In this document: positions 27,638-37,222 of the stretch, piece by piece
Layout of the letters: each line of letters begins with the position of its first letter
How positions within the stretch are numbered: position 1 is the first letter of the stretch
Source of the DNA: JACCZX01 sp963710675
Lineage (GTDB): Bacteria > Pseudomonadota > Gammaproteobacteria > Burkholderiales > Burkholderiaceae_F
NCBI GenBank assembly: GCA_963710675.1
Contig: CAVQBE010000020.1
Location: 1 to 64,000, forward strand
Length of the DNA stretch: 64,000 bases
Direction: 5' to 3'
Translations under genes and position numbers: made by a program
Notes under the pieces: generated by a model
Database searches by the model: none
What the model saw: only the letters and a program-made list of their open reading frames with translations
Told to the model about the DNA's origin: nothing

Positions 27638-28436
27638 ATGAGACGAAAGCGTTGGTTGCGCAGTAACCCGGCGAACGCGATGAGAGTCGCGGTTCGCAGC
27701 GAGCTGCCGTGGCGCGTCAAGGCGATGCTTCTTGTCGCAGCGATGCTGACTATTGCGCTGATCGTGGGTGCTGCGCTGATCGCACTCAGTAGTCGCCCTT
27801 CTGTACCGCTGGAGGCGGCGGTGCTATCGGCCGAGGTCGAGCAGGCGCGGGCCGATGCAAAACAGGCGATCGCCGAAAGGGATAGCAAGCTGGCGCTCCT
27901 GGTGCAGCTTGAGAACCAGCAACAGATCGATCGTGCGGCGTCAGAGCAGGTGCAAGTGCAGTTAAAAGCCCTCGAAAACGAGAACGCCCGTCTGAAGGAA
28001 GACCTCGCATTTTTTGAAAGCTTGCTTCCAACGCCGGCGAATGCGAAGGGCGTCGTCATTCGCAGTTTTCGTCTGCAGGCGCTGAATGATGAGCGTGAGA
28101 ACGGTAAGCGAGCCGGTTCGAAAAGCGAGTCGAAAACCGGGAGACGAACCACAGGCATTGCGTTATCGGCTGCTGGTTCAGCAAAGTGGGCGCCCCGAGC
28201 GCGATTTCGTAGGTGCTGTCTCGCTGACGGTCAGCTTGCAGCAGGGTGGACGTCCATGGATCTTGCAGTTGCCGGATGCCACGATTCCAGACGCCGGCCC
28301 GCCGCCTTTGGCATTTCGGCACTATCAGCGCGTCGAGGGGACGTTTGAACTTCCCGAGGGAGCGGTGGTGCGATCGGTGCTCGTGAAGATCCAGTCAAAC
28401 GGTGAAGTGCGAGCACAGCAAACTTTCACGATGTGA
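27638..28436 (+). CDS. DUF6776-type membrane protein with coiled coil (one frameshift)
   Basis: The start is the ATG at 27638 (MRRKRWLR) or an in-frame ATG about 14 codons later (MRVAVRSELPWR). A single membrane helix (MLLVAAMLTIALIVGAALIA) is followed by a coiled coil (about 70-135, VEQARADAKQAIAERD, LKALENENARLKEDL). After VVIRSFRLQALND the frame breaks near 28120-28140 and continues as LRYRLLVQQSG, VSLTVSLQQGG and VLVKIQSNGEVRAQQTFTM. This is the layout of a betaproteobacterial family found next to bactofilin and erpA genes. Bitopic with a periplasmic beta-domain, function unknown; proximity to bactofilin suggests a cell-envelope role. Confidence 0.75.
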
Positions 28437-28444
28437 GGTAACGA

Positions 28445-28867
28445 ATGTTCGGAAACAAATCGGCGGCACCGCACACGATCGGCACATTGATCGGCAACGG
28501 CACGACGGTCGAAGGAAATCTTTCGTACACCGGAGGGCTGCGAATCGACGGTATGGTCAAAGGTAACGTGCGCTGTGCCACCGGCGACGCGTGCATGGTC
28601 GTCGTCAGCGAACTGGGCCACGTCGAAGGCGAAGTGCACGCGGCGCATCTGGTGGTATCGGGCGCATCACGGGTCCGGTGCATGTGACGGAGCTGCTCGA
28701 GCTTCAGCCCAAGGCACGCGTCACCGGCGACGTTCACTATCGAGCGATCGAGATCCATCAGGGCGCGGTCGTCGAAGGCCGATCTGATCTATCAGGCGTC
28801 CGAGCGGTCAAATAAGGGCCGCGCAACATTGAAATTAGCCGCCGGCGGCGCAATTTCAGAGAACTGA
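28445..28867 (+). CDS. Bactofilin (one or two frameshifts)
   Basis: ATG 28445 lies nine bases after the previous stop. Right-handed beta-helix repeats begin with GTLIGNGTTVEGNLSY and continue as RIDGMVKGNV and SELGHVEGEV. The frame breaks near 28665 and resumes as GRITGPVHVTELLELQPKAR and IEIHQGAVVEG. The tail is ambiguous: one frame stops at 28815 (SGVRAVK), another runs as LIYQASERSNKGRATLKLAA to 28867; I prefer the second because a Lys-Leu-rich tail is common in bactofilins. Bactofilins polymerise without nucleotide into membrane-associated filaments that organise cell-wall enzymes or polar structures. Confidence 0.85.
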
Positions 28868-28942
28868 GACGTGGTCGACGCGCCTATAATCTGTGCTGCA
28901 CTGATTGACGGCAAGCCAGACTGGAGTTGGCAATGAACGCTG

Positions 28943-29284
28943 ATGGTCGAAATGCCGGCACCGTTGGTTTTCACCGACGCTGCGGCGGCCAAGGTCAAGA
29001 GCCTGATTGAAGAGGAAGGTAATGCCGACCTGAAACTGCGCGTATTCGTGCAGGGCGGCGGCTGCTCCGGTTTCCAGTACGGCTTTACGTTTGACGAAGT
29101 CGTCAACGAAGACGACGCGTCGATGGAAAAAAACGGCGTTACGTTGCTGATCGACTCGATGAGCTACCAGTATCTGGTTGGCGCCGAGATCGATTACAAA
29201 GAGGACCTGGAAGGTGCGCAGTTTGTGATCAAGAATCCGAACGCCACAACGACATGCGGTTGCGGCTCATCGTTTTCGGCATAG
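28943..29284 (+). CDS. erpA: Iron-sulfur cluster insertion protein ErpA
   Basis: A-type carrier with the three ligands Cys41 (GGGCSGFQYGF), Cys105 and Cys107 (TTCGCGSSFSA). It starts at 28943 as given (113 residues). A better-placed ATG at 28933, six bases after GGAG, gives MNAD and would join the same frame after a small indel near 28943; the family usually begins MNAV or similar, so 28933 is the likelier biological start. ErpA delivers Fe-S clusters to apo-proteins such as those of isoprenoid synthesis. A perfect bidirectional terminator follows. Confidence 0.93.
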   Translation: MVEMPAPLVFTDAAAAKVKSLIEEEGNADLKLRVFVQGGGCSGFQYGFTFDEVVNEDDASMEKNGVTLLIDSMSYQYLVGAEIDYKEDLEGAQFVIKNPNATTTCGCGSSFSA

Positions 29285-29301
29285 CGAATTGCGTAAAAGG
29301 G

Positions 29302-29326
29302 AAGGCGCCTGCGGGCGCCTTTTTTA
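29302..29326. terminator. Bidirectional terminator between erpA and anmK
   Basis: AAGGCGCC (29302-29309), loop TGCG and GGCGCCTT (29314-29321) form an 8-bp stem followed by a T run on the plus strand. The A residues at the left foot are too few for an equal minus-strand signal. The anmK stop codon (29324-29326) lies inside the T run, so it mainly serves erpA. Confidence 0.85.
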
Positions 29327-30462
29327 TTGCGACATCTGAGCGCTGCCAAGTGCGCGTGCCGGATAAAGCGCTCCGAGAATCCTGGCCACCGCGTGCACCG
29401 GTCACGCTCGGTACATTTCCAGGCTGACCGCTGACATGGACGTTCGCGAGCCAGGCGAACGCCAGCGCTTCGACCTGATCGGGCTCGACACCCAACGCTG
29501 AACGACGCGATCACGCGCGCGGCGCGCACTCGGCCTCAAGCATGCGGAGCAACGTCGCATTGCGCGCGCCACCGCCGCATATCACGACGTCGCTTGCTTG
29601 CGGAAACCAGCTGCTAATGGCGCGCCCGATCGCAACCGCGGTCAGGCGGGTCAACGTCGCTAGTACAGTCGGCAGGATCGAGATCGCGATGGCGCAGCGC
29701 TTGCTCGAGCCACACCGGGGAAAAGAGCTCACGTCCACTGCTTTTCGGTGGCGGCTCGGCGAAAAATGGCTCGGCGAGCAACGCATTCGAGCAAGTGCTT
29801 GATCGGCTCGGGCGGACGCTGCGATCGCACCGTCACGATCAAACGGCAATCCGAAGTGTCTCTGTGCGCCAAGTGGTCGAGCAGCAGGTTGCCGGGACCG
29901 ATATCGAATCCGACCACCGTTCCTCTTCGCCGCTGCTTCGGTAAGCCAGTCAGATTGCTGATGCCGCCGACGTTGATCACGGCACGAGGCGAAGCGCCGC
30001 TGAACGCTGCAATGTGAAATAGAGACGCGAGCGGGGCGCCATGACCTCCGGCAGCGATGTCGCGGCTTCGGAAGTCGGCGACGACGTCGATGGCCGACAG
30101 CTCGGCCAGCAACGCCGGCGCATTCAGTTGCACGCTGAAGCCCAGCTGCGGCCGGTGCCGCACCGTCTGACCATGCGCTCCGATCGCGCGCACCGCCGAG
30201 CGCGCCACATCTGCACGTCTGCAGAACATCGTCGACGACACGGCCGCATACAGATGCGCCAGATCGCGCGCGGCGACGCCGCTGCGCTCAATTTCGTCCG
30301 GGCCGGAAGCTGCAGAGCGCACGCTAGTGAAGTCGCGCAGCTCGTCTGGGAACGCGCGATATGCGTGTGCCAGCTGACTTTGGCGGCGTCGTGCGAGCAG
30401 TCGGCGAGAACGGCGTCGACGCCGTCCAGGCTCGTGCCAGACATCAAACCGATGAAAAGCAA
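29324..30462 (-). CDS. anmK: Anhydro-N-acetylmuramic acid kinase (several frameshifts)
   Basis: Start inferred at TTG 30462 (LLFIGLMSGTSLDGVDAVL, the glycine-rich phosphate loop of AnmK). Pieces in order: DLAHLYAAVSS, VRAIGAHGQTVRHRP, IDVVADFRSRDIAAGGHGAP, VINVGGISNLTGLP, TVVGFDIGPGNLLLDHLA, DVVICGGGARNATLLRMLEA, GVEPDQVEALAFAWLA and SVTGARG. The end is GSAQMSQ at the TAA 29324-29326. At least three breaks (near 30300, 29740 and 29510, perhaps 29390). Length about 375 residues as expected. It phosphorylates anhydroMurNAc released by lytic transglycosylases, giving MurNAc-6-phosphate for recycling. It follows an M23 endopeptidase gene. Confidence 0.88.
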
Positions 30463-30488
30463 GGCGCGCGTCGGACGCGCGTCGCGTG

Positions 30489-31914
30489 TTAGCGCGGGCG
30501 GTCGAGGGCGATAGCTACGCGGTCCAGCAACGCCAGCTGAGCGCGCAACGGAGCGGCGGTGCAGAGCAAAGTGTTGCAGCTGCGACGCCGCCAGCGGCTC
30601 GGCTGCCGGCAGTTCGGCGGTCAGCGGATTGACGTGCTGGTCATGCACTTTCAGCTCGAAGTGCAGATGCGGACCCGGTCGCCCATCCTGTCATGCCGAC
30701 GGTGCCGACCGAGTCGCCCTGGCCAATCCGTAGACCCTGGCGCAGGCCGGGTGCGACCGACTGCAGATGCGCATACAACGTGGCGTGTTTGCCGTCGTGC
30801 CGAATCTCGACCACATTGCCATAGCCGCGCTGCCAGCCGGCAAACGTGACCACGCCTTCGGCAATCGACCGCACGTTAGTGCCGGCGGCGGCGGAATAGT
30901 CGACGCCACGATGCGCAGCGTCATAGCCGAAAATCGGATGCGTGCGGCTCGCTACTGAAACCGGAGCTGACGCGTGTGTATTCCAGCGGCGACCGCAGAA
31001 ATGCCTGCTTCAGGCTGCGTCCGTCGGCAGCATAAAAGCCGCCGTGTTTGCTGCCGTTGGCGAACCAGTATGCCGAGAAGCGCTTGCCGCTATTCTCCAG
31101 CTCGACGGCCAACAGGCGACCCGCACGCAGGTATTCGCCGGATGCGTACAGCGATTCGTAAATCACACGAAAACGGGCGCCGCGGCGCAGGTCACGATGA
31201 AAATCGATCTCGCTTTCGAGCGCATCGATCATCTGCTGCGCAACGGCATCCGGAACGTCAGCTTCATCGGTCGCGCCGAAAAGCGAAACGCGTACTTCGC
31301 CGCCTTGAATTCCACACGGCGCTCAAGCGCCACATCAGCCTCGACCGCGCGAAAGCCGGGTGCAGCTTTCGTCGCTCCGATCGATGCGTCAGAATGCGAG
31401 TGGTCGCGAGCGCACCGTCCAGATCGCCTGCGCCGTGTACTTTCAGCCAGCGCAGACGGCCATCCGACGTAATGCTCGCCTGAACAAAGCGGCCGGGCGC
31501 CAACCGACAGCGGCCGCGCTGACGCATCGGTCTGCGCAAAGCGCAACGCGGCGGTATCGCTAATGCCGAGCCGGCCGAACAACGCGGCGAGCGTTTCGCC
31601 ACGCTGCACGCGAGCTTCCCGCAGATGAGTGTCTTCGCGCGCGAGCAGATCCGTGACCTGATCCGCGATCGAAGGCGTCGATACGCTCTCAATCACCGCC
31701 TGAGTTTGCGATTGATCGAGCTCGAACGCGGCGGGACGGCCGCTAACGCCGCGAGTGCTGCAGACAGAGGCAGCAGCGAAAACACCGCCGCCAGCTCGAT
31801 GCGCTTACGCTTTGCCCGCTCTACCTGTTTCCATCGCCGTGACACCAAACGAAAGCCCAGTCGCGTGTCATCTGCAAAAAGTGCAAGTCGTTTGGATAGA
31901 ATCGACAATGGCAT
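30489..31914 (-). CDS. M23-family zinc peptidoglycan endopeptidase, MepM-like (several frameshifts)
   Basis: Reading from about ATG 31914: a basic cytoplasmic start, a membrane helix (FSLLPLSAALAALAAVP), a LysM-like region (VQRGETLAALFGRLGISD) and an OapA-like domain (LRRGARFRVIYESLY, FSAYWFANGSKHGGFYAADG). The M23 domain follows, with zinc ligands in HPIFGYDAAHRGVDYS and HLHFEL and the motif ATLYAHLQS. The frame changes at least five times; the end is APLRAQLALLDRVAIALD at 30489. About 470 residues. These enzymes cut D,D-crosslinks in the periplasm. The start is uncertain because a perfect hairpin lies 26 bases upstream. anmK follows after 27 bases. Confidence 0.82.
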
Positions 31915-31939
31915 CTACCAAGAAGAAATTTGCTGTAAC

Positions 31940-31969
31940 AAAAAAGCGCACGAACCGGTGCGCTTTTTT
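31940..31969. terminator. Perfect bidirectional terminator hairpin between divergent M23 and tyrS genes
   Basis: AAAAAAGCGCAC (31940-31951), loop GAACCG, GTGCGCTTTTTT (31958-31969): a perfect 12-bp inverted repeat with six A on the left and six T on the right, so it would terminate transcripts from either side. It stands in a divergent promoter region, 71 bases before tyrS and 26 before the M23 start, where no gene ends. On the minus strand a TATACT box (31982-31987) lies just upstream of it. Confidence 0.8.
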
Positions 31970-32040
31970 ATCGAGGGCGCGAGTATAGCCCGGCGAAATC
32001 GTAGGCCGCGCCAGCAGCCAGCACCGCAAAGAACCCGCAT

Positions 32041-33217
32041 GCAATCCAAGAGCAAAATTTACACGGTCGGTCCTGAAGCCGAGCGTGCGCTGGCGCTGAT
32101 CAAGCGCGGCAGCGACGAATTGCTGGTCGAATCCGAGTTCGTGCAAAAGCTTGCGCGGTCGGAAGCGACGGGCAAGCCCTTGCGCTGCAAGCTAGGGCTC
32201 GACGCGACTGCGCCCGATCTTCATCTCGGCCATACGGTAGTACTGAACAAACTTCGACAGCTGCAGGATCTCGGTCACACCGTCATTTTCTTGATCGGCG
32301 ATTTCACCGCGTTGATCGGCGACCCGTCGGGCCGTAACACGACGCGACCGCCTCTGTCGCGTGAACAGATCGAGGAGAACTCGAAGACCTACTTCGATCA
32401 GGCGGGGCTCGTTCTCCGGCGCGACAAGACCGAGATTCGATACAACTCGGAATGGTCGGAGCCGCTGGGAGCTGCCGGCATGATCAAGCTCGCCGCGCAT
32501 TACACACTGGCGCGGTTGCTCGAGCGCGACGATTTCGCGACGCGGTATCGCGACAACACGCCGATTGCGATGCACGAGCTGCTGTATCCGTTGATGCAGG
32601 GCTACGACTCGGTCGCGCTCGAGTCCGACATCGAGCTCGGCGGTACCGACCAGCGTTTTAACTTGCTGGTGGGTCGCGAGCTGCAGCGGCACTACGGCCA
32701 GGAGCCGCAGTGCATTCTGACGATGCCGCTGCTGGAAGGACTCGATGGCGTCGAGAAGATGTCGAAGAGCAAGAACAATTACATCGGCATCACCGAGCCG
32801 GCGTTCGATATGTTTTCAAAAACAATGTCGATCTCCGACGAGCTGATGTGGCGCTGGTACGACCTGCTGTCGATGCGCTCCAACGAAGAGATCGAAGATC
32901 TGAAAACAGCAGACTCGCGAAGGACGCAACCCACGCGACGTCAAACGTCTGCTGGCAAAGGAAATCGTCGCGCGGTTTCACTCGGAGCAGGCGGCCGAGA
33001 CGGCGGCGTTCGAGTTCATGGCGCGCTTCAAGGCAGGCGCGATCCCGAACGATATGCCCGAGGTTACGGTGGCGGAGGCGATAGCGGTGTGGCGATAGCA
33101 ACGCTACTCAAGCAAGCCGGACTTGCATCATCGACGAGTGAAGCAGTGCGCAGCATCGAGCAGGGCGGAGTTAAGATCGACGGCGAGAAGGTCGAGCGAC
33201 CGCGCGTTGATCAGTGA
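32041..33217 (+). CDS. tyrS: Tyrosyl-tRNA synthetase (two frameshifts)
   Basis: ATG 32041 begins MQSKSKIYTVGPEAERAL; the open frame upstream is not conserved. Class I motifs are LHLGHTV (HIGH) and KMSKSKNN (KMSKS), with FLIGDFTALIGDPSGR between. Breaks lie near 32905, after NEEIEDLK, continuing as NPRDVKRLLAKEIVARFHSE, and near 33075, after MPEVTVAEA. The end is the S4 domain (TLLKQAGLASSTSEAVRSIE, VKIDGEKVERP). About 392 residues, TyrZ/long-linker type usual in betaproteobacteria. Essential for charging tRNA-Tyr, so the breaks are artefacts. It is divergent from the M23 gene with the hairpin between them. Confidence 0.94.
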
Positions 33218-33382
33218 AGCGGGAACTTACGTAGTGCAGATTGGCAAGCGTAGGTGGGCGCGCGTGACGGTGGAATAGTGACAGGATGCGGCAGCGGCTG
33301 ACGCAGCTGCGCCGCCTAATAACGACTCAGGCAGCGCTGCTGCGCCCAACGCTGGCGCGCCGCGACGGCAGTAGCTAAGTGG

Positions 33383-34423
33383 TTACCAACGCTCCGCGAA
33401 AACGCGCTTGAACGTTTCCCTCAGCGGTCTAACTTCTGCATTCTCGAACACTCCGCGTCTGCGCAAGCTCCGCATGCAACTGCGGCAATCGATAGTGTGG
33501 AACCGCTGGAAACAGGTGATGCTCCACGTGATAGTTCACATGGTGCGGGAACATGACGAAGCGCGCCAGCGGGCCGACCAGATTCGTACGCGCGGCGGTT
33601 AGCGGCGTCGAAAGATCGGTCACCGCACCGTGTTCGCATACTGCGCGCAAGCGCAGGATCGGTTGAATAACGGTCGCGAGCGGCAAGCGTCCAAAGACGA
33701 GATACTTGAGCAGGGCGAGCGGTCCGCCTAGCGCAAGCGCGACGAGCGGTGCGCCGACATGAAAAGCGACCACGCCCCAGCGGTCGCGCCGCGCCGCGGT
33801 GCGGAGTGCCGCCGATGTGTCGTCGAGCGGGCGCTGCGCCTGCTGCGTATCTCGCGTTGATCGCAGGATTGCCGAAGAAGTACGCGTAGGTCTTGAATGC
33901 GGTCAGGCCGCAGATGTCTTTGGCGAGCTTTTTCAGCAGGTAGACCTTGCCCCGTGGGTATCCGCCGTGCAGCGCGATGTCGGGATCGACTTCACCGTAC
34001 AGATTGTTGTGATGCAGCCGGTGAATGACCCGATAGCTCATCATCGACACGCCGCCGATAGTTCCGACGAAGCGGCCGATCGCGTCGTTGAGCCATCGCG
34101 TTCCGTAAAGCCGGTAGTGCGCCGAGTCGTGTGCCAGCACGAACAACGCGTGCTGCTGAATTCCGATCAGGAACACGGCGGGCAGCACGACCCACCACGT
34201 GAAGTGCGTCCAGGCGATGCCCAACACGAGCGCGATGGTGCCAAGAGTCGTCGCTACAGCGAACGTCGAACGCCAGGGCGACAGCCGGGTCAAATCGGCC
34301 AGCGTTTCCGCCGGCAACAAGCCGGCGTACCTGCGCCGCGTCGGCGAGCACACGGCTTGCCGCCGTGCCCCGCAGGTCGTCACGGAACTCTTCGCCGCGT
34401 TCTGCGGTTGCCTCGCTTGTCAT
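33383..34423 (-). CDS. Membrane fatty acid desaturase (several frameshifts)
   Basis: ATG 34423 (MTSEATAERGEEFRDDLR). Breaks lie near 34320 (into LLPAETLADLTRLSPWRSTF), 33840, 33780 and 33460. The three histidine boxes that bind the di-iron centre are intact: HDSAHYRLYG, HRLHHNNLYG and HVNYHVEHHLFP, separated by helices typical of the family (AVFLIGIQQHALFVLAHDSA). The C-terminus is recovered as VRPLRETFKRVFAERW at 33383. About 345 residues. It inserts a double bond into membrane acyl chains using oxygen; regiospecificity cannot be told. Neighbours on both sides face the other way, so it is a single-gene unit. Confidence 0.83.
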
Positions 34424-34492
34424 GCCCTCGCAACGTTTCTGTCGCCTATGATGACCACCAATATAAGCTTCAGTAGCGGCGCAGGAAAACCG

Positions 34493-35118
34493 ATGAAACT
34501 CTCTAGCGATTCACTCGAAGACGGTAAGCCCATTCCGGCTGAGTTCGCGTTTTGCAAGACTGATCCGGCCAAGCATGCAACGCTATCGGAAAACCGAAAT
34601 CCCCATCTGGCCTGGGATGACGTTCCGCCGGGGACAAAGTCGTTTGCGCTGATTTGTCACGACGTCGATGTTCCCAGCAAGCCCGACGATCTGTTCAAGG
34701 AGGATCGGGAAATTCCCGCGTCGTTGCCCCGCGTCGATTTTTATCACTGGGTATTAGTCGATATTCCGCCGACGCAGCGCTTGATCGAAGCAGGGAGCTA
34801 TTCGAAAGAGGTAAACCGCGCGGCAAGAATGGGCCGGTGGCGCCCAACAACACGCGGCATGGCATGAATGGCTATACCGACTGGTTTGCCAACGACCACG
34901 ACATGAACGGCGATTATTTCGGCTATGACGGTCCGTGCCCGCCGTGGAACGACTCGATCCTGCATCGCTACGTGTTCACGCTGTACGCGCTCGACATCGC
35001 CCGCGTGCCGCTGGAAGGGAAGTTCACCGGCCCGGAAGTGTTGAAGGCGATCGAGGGTCACGTCATGGCGAAGGCGCAGCTGACTGGCACGTACACACTC
35101 AATCCGCGGCTGGCCTAG
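34493..35118 (+). CDS. YbhB/YbcL-family PEBP-like protein (one frameshift)
   Basis: I choose ATG 34493 (MKLSSDSLEDGKPIPAEFAF), seven bases after AGGAAA; an upstream in-frame ATG at 34449 is possible. The phosphatidylethanolamine-binding-protein core shows NRNPHLAWDDVPPGTKSFAL, HDVDVPSK and YHWVLVDIP. The frame breaks near 34830 and continues as GMNGYTDWFANDHDMNGDYF, YDGPCPPWNDSILHRYVFTL and VMAKAQLTGTYTL. About 207 residues, no signal peptide, so cytoplasmic. The family binds small anionic ligands; the bacterial role is unknown. The phosphatase gene follows after eight bases and is probably cotranscribed. Confidence 0.85.
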
Positions 35119-35126
35119 CAGATCGC

Positions 35127-35776
35127 ATGAAGACGAAGTTGCTGCTGATCCGGCACGGCGAGACTGCGTGGAATGCCGAGCACCGCATCCAGGGCCAGCT
35201 CGATATCCCGCTATCGCCTCTGGGCATACTGCAGTCGGCGCGTCTGGCCGATTGCCTTGCCAACGAGCCGATTGATGCGGTGTACTCAAGCGGGCAGTCG
35301 CGTGCATGGCTGACAGCCGCGCCATTAGCTGCACGGCTCGGTCTGGAGGTCATCGCCGAACCCAGACTTCGCGAGCGATCGTTCGGCGTTTTTGAAGGGC
35401 TGACACTGGACGAGATTGCGGCACAGCTACCCAGCCGAGTTCATCAAGTGGCGCGAGCGCGATCTGGGGTGGCGACCCGAAGGCGGCGAAAGCGGGCAGC
35501 AGCTGATCGATCGTGTGATGTCCGCAGTGACGGAGATCGGTGCGCGCCATAGCGAGTCAAACCGTCGCTCTTGTATCGCACGGTGGCGTGCTGGATGTCG
35601 TTTATCGAGCGGCGCGTGTGCTGCAATGGCATGCGCCACGCGAACATCAGATGCTGAATGCTGCCGTCAATCGACTGACAGTGCTCGCTTCGGAGTCGGC
35701 TCCGATATCGCTCTCAATCGACCTGTGGGGCGACGTCGCACACCTGCAGGAGTCGCGCGACGAGTTGCCCGTTTAG
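35127..35776 (+). CDS. Histidine phosphatase, phosphoglycerate mutase/GpmB-like (two frameshifts)
   Basis: ATG 35127 leads to LLLIRHGETAWNAEHRIQGQ, the RHG catalytic motif with the phosphorylated His. Breaks lie near 35430 (LDEIAAQLP continues as PAEFIKWRERDLGWRPEGGE) and near 35560 (ARHSES continues as QTVALVSHGGVLDVVYRA, which supplies the second catalytic His in SHGG). Arg and Glu of the pocket are in LRERSFGVFEGL. About 215 residues. The family includes phosphoglycerate mutases and phosphatases for sugars or cofactors such as alpha-ribazole phosphate; the substrate is not decided here. glyA follows after 180 bases. Confidence 0.82.
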
Positions 35777-35957
35777 TGCGATTTGGGCGACTGGCATAAT
35801 TTCGACGCCATCCGGGATCCATTGATCCAATTCCGCGTGACTGGCGCCAGGGTGAGAACACCCGGGAAGCGCGGAACGATTTCGCCGTACGCCTGGGCAC
35901 GATGGCAAGTGATCGACGAAGCGATCGAATTTCACTTGCAGCCTGCGCGAGGACATC

Positions 35958-37219
35958 ATGTTTAATCGAAGCACCCATAGCCTGGAACGGACCGACCCGG
36001 ACATCTGCGGCGGCGATTGCAAACGAACACCGACGCCAAGAACAGCACATCGAGCTGATTGCGTCTGAAAACTACGCGAGTCCTGCAGTGCTTGCTGCGC
36101 AGGGAAGCCAGCTGACCAACAAGTACGCCGAGGGCTATCCCGGAAAACGTTATTACGGCGGCTGCGAATACGTGGACGTTGCCGAAACGCCTCGCGATCG
36201 AGCGGCTGAAGAAATTGTTCGCGGTGCCGGGTGTGGAAATATCGGCCAACGTACAGCCGCACTCGGGTGCACAGGCCAACGGAGCCGTGTTTCTAGCGCT
36301 GCTTACGCCGGGCGACACGATCATGGGGATGAGCCTCGCCGAAGGGGGTCATCTGACGCATGGCATGCCATTGAACATCAGCGGCAAGTGGTTCAAGGTC
36401 ATCAGCTACGGCCTCAATGATCGCGAGGAAATCGATTACGACGCATTGCGCGCGTTGGCGCAGCAGCACAAGCCCAAGTTGATCATCGCCGGTGCTTCTG
36501 CATATTCGCTGCGAATCGACTTCGAGCGCTTTGCGAGTGTTGCGCGCGAGGTTGGCGCCTACCTGATGGTCGACATGGCGCACTACGCGGGCCTGATTGC
36601 CGCAGGCGAGTACCCGAGTCCGATACCGCACGCCGATGTGATTACGTCGACGACGCACAAAACGTTGCGCGGGCCACGCGGAGGCCTGATCCTGATGAAG
36701 CCGCATTTGGAAAAGGCGATCAACTCCGCCGTTTTCCCCGGGTTGCAGGGCGGACCGCTGATGCACGTCATCGCGGCAAAGGCCGTTGCGTTCAAAGAGG
36801 CGTTATCGCCGGAGTTCAAGTCGTATCAGAAACAGGTGATGATCAACGCGCGCGTGATGGCTGAAACGCTCGTCAAGCGTGGCATGCGGATCGTCTCCGG
36901 GCGTACTGAAAGTCATTTGATGCTGGTCGACTTGCGCGCCAAGAACATCACCGGCAAGGATGCCGAAACGCTGCTCGGTGACGTGCACATCACCATCAAC
37001 AAAAACGCGATTCCGAAGGATCCGCAAAAACCGATGGTGACCAGCGGCATTCGGCTCGGTTCGCCGGCGATCACCACGCGCGGGTTCGGCGAAGCTGAAG
37101 CAGCAAAGACCGCCGATCTGATTGCTGACATTCTCGACAAGCCCGGCGACGCGGTAACGATTGATCGCGTCAAGCGCGAAGTCGCGGATCTGACCCAGCG
37201 GTTTCCCGTTTATGGGTAG
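35958..37219 (+). CDS. glyA: Serine hydroxymethyltransferase (two to three frameshifts)
   Basis: ATG 35958 follows GCGAGGA (MFNRSTHSLERTDPDI). Breaks lie near 35998 (continues as AAAIANEHRRQEQHIELIAS) and near 36185 (CEYVDVAET continues as LAIERLKKLFAVPG), after which the frame is clean to 37219. The PLP lysine is in DVITSTTHKTLRGPRGG, and the folate/serine pocket in NVQPHSGAQAN and YPGKRYYGGCEYVD. About 420 residues. It converts serine to glycine and 5,10-methylene-tetrahydrofolate, the main one-carbon source. nrdR starts three bases after its stop, a linkage common in proteobacteria. Confidence 0.94.
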
Positions 37220-37222
37220 CTC

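Noticed and set aside
31909..31988. Short basic peptide (MASTKKKFAVTKKR...) on the plus strand before tyrS
   Set aside because: It is read straight through the perfect terminator hairpin, so the Lys-rich look comes from the A run. No ribosome-binding site and no support from context.
33218..33382. Repeat-like GC-rich stretch between tyrS and the desaturase
   Set aside because: Several CAGC/GCTG motifs recur but without a regular unit or a stable hairpin with T-tract; nothing specific can be supported.
35777..35957. 60-codon open frame between the phosphatase and glyA
   Set aside because: It needs a TTG start, lacks a ribosome-binding site and any recognisable feature, and its 3' part overlaps the glyA start region.
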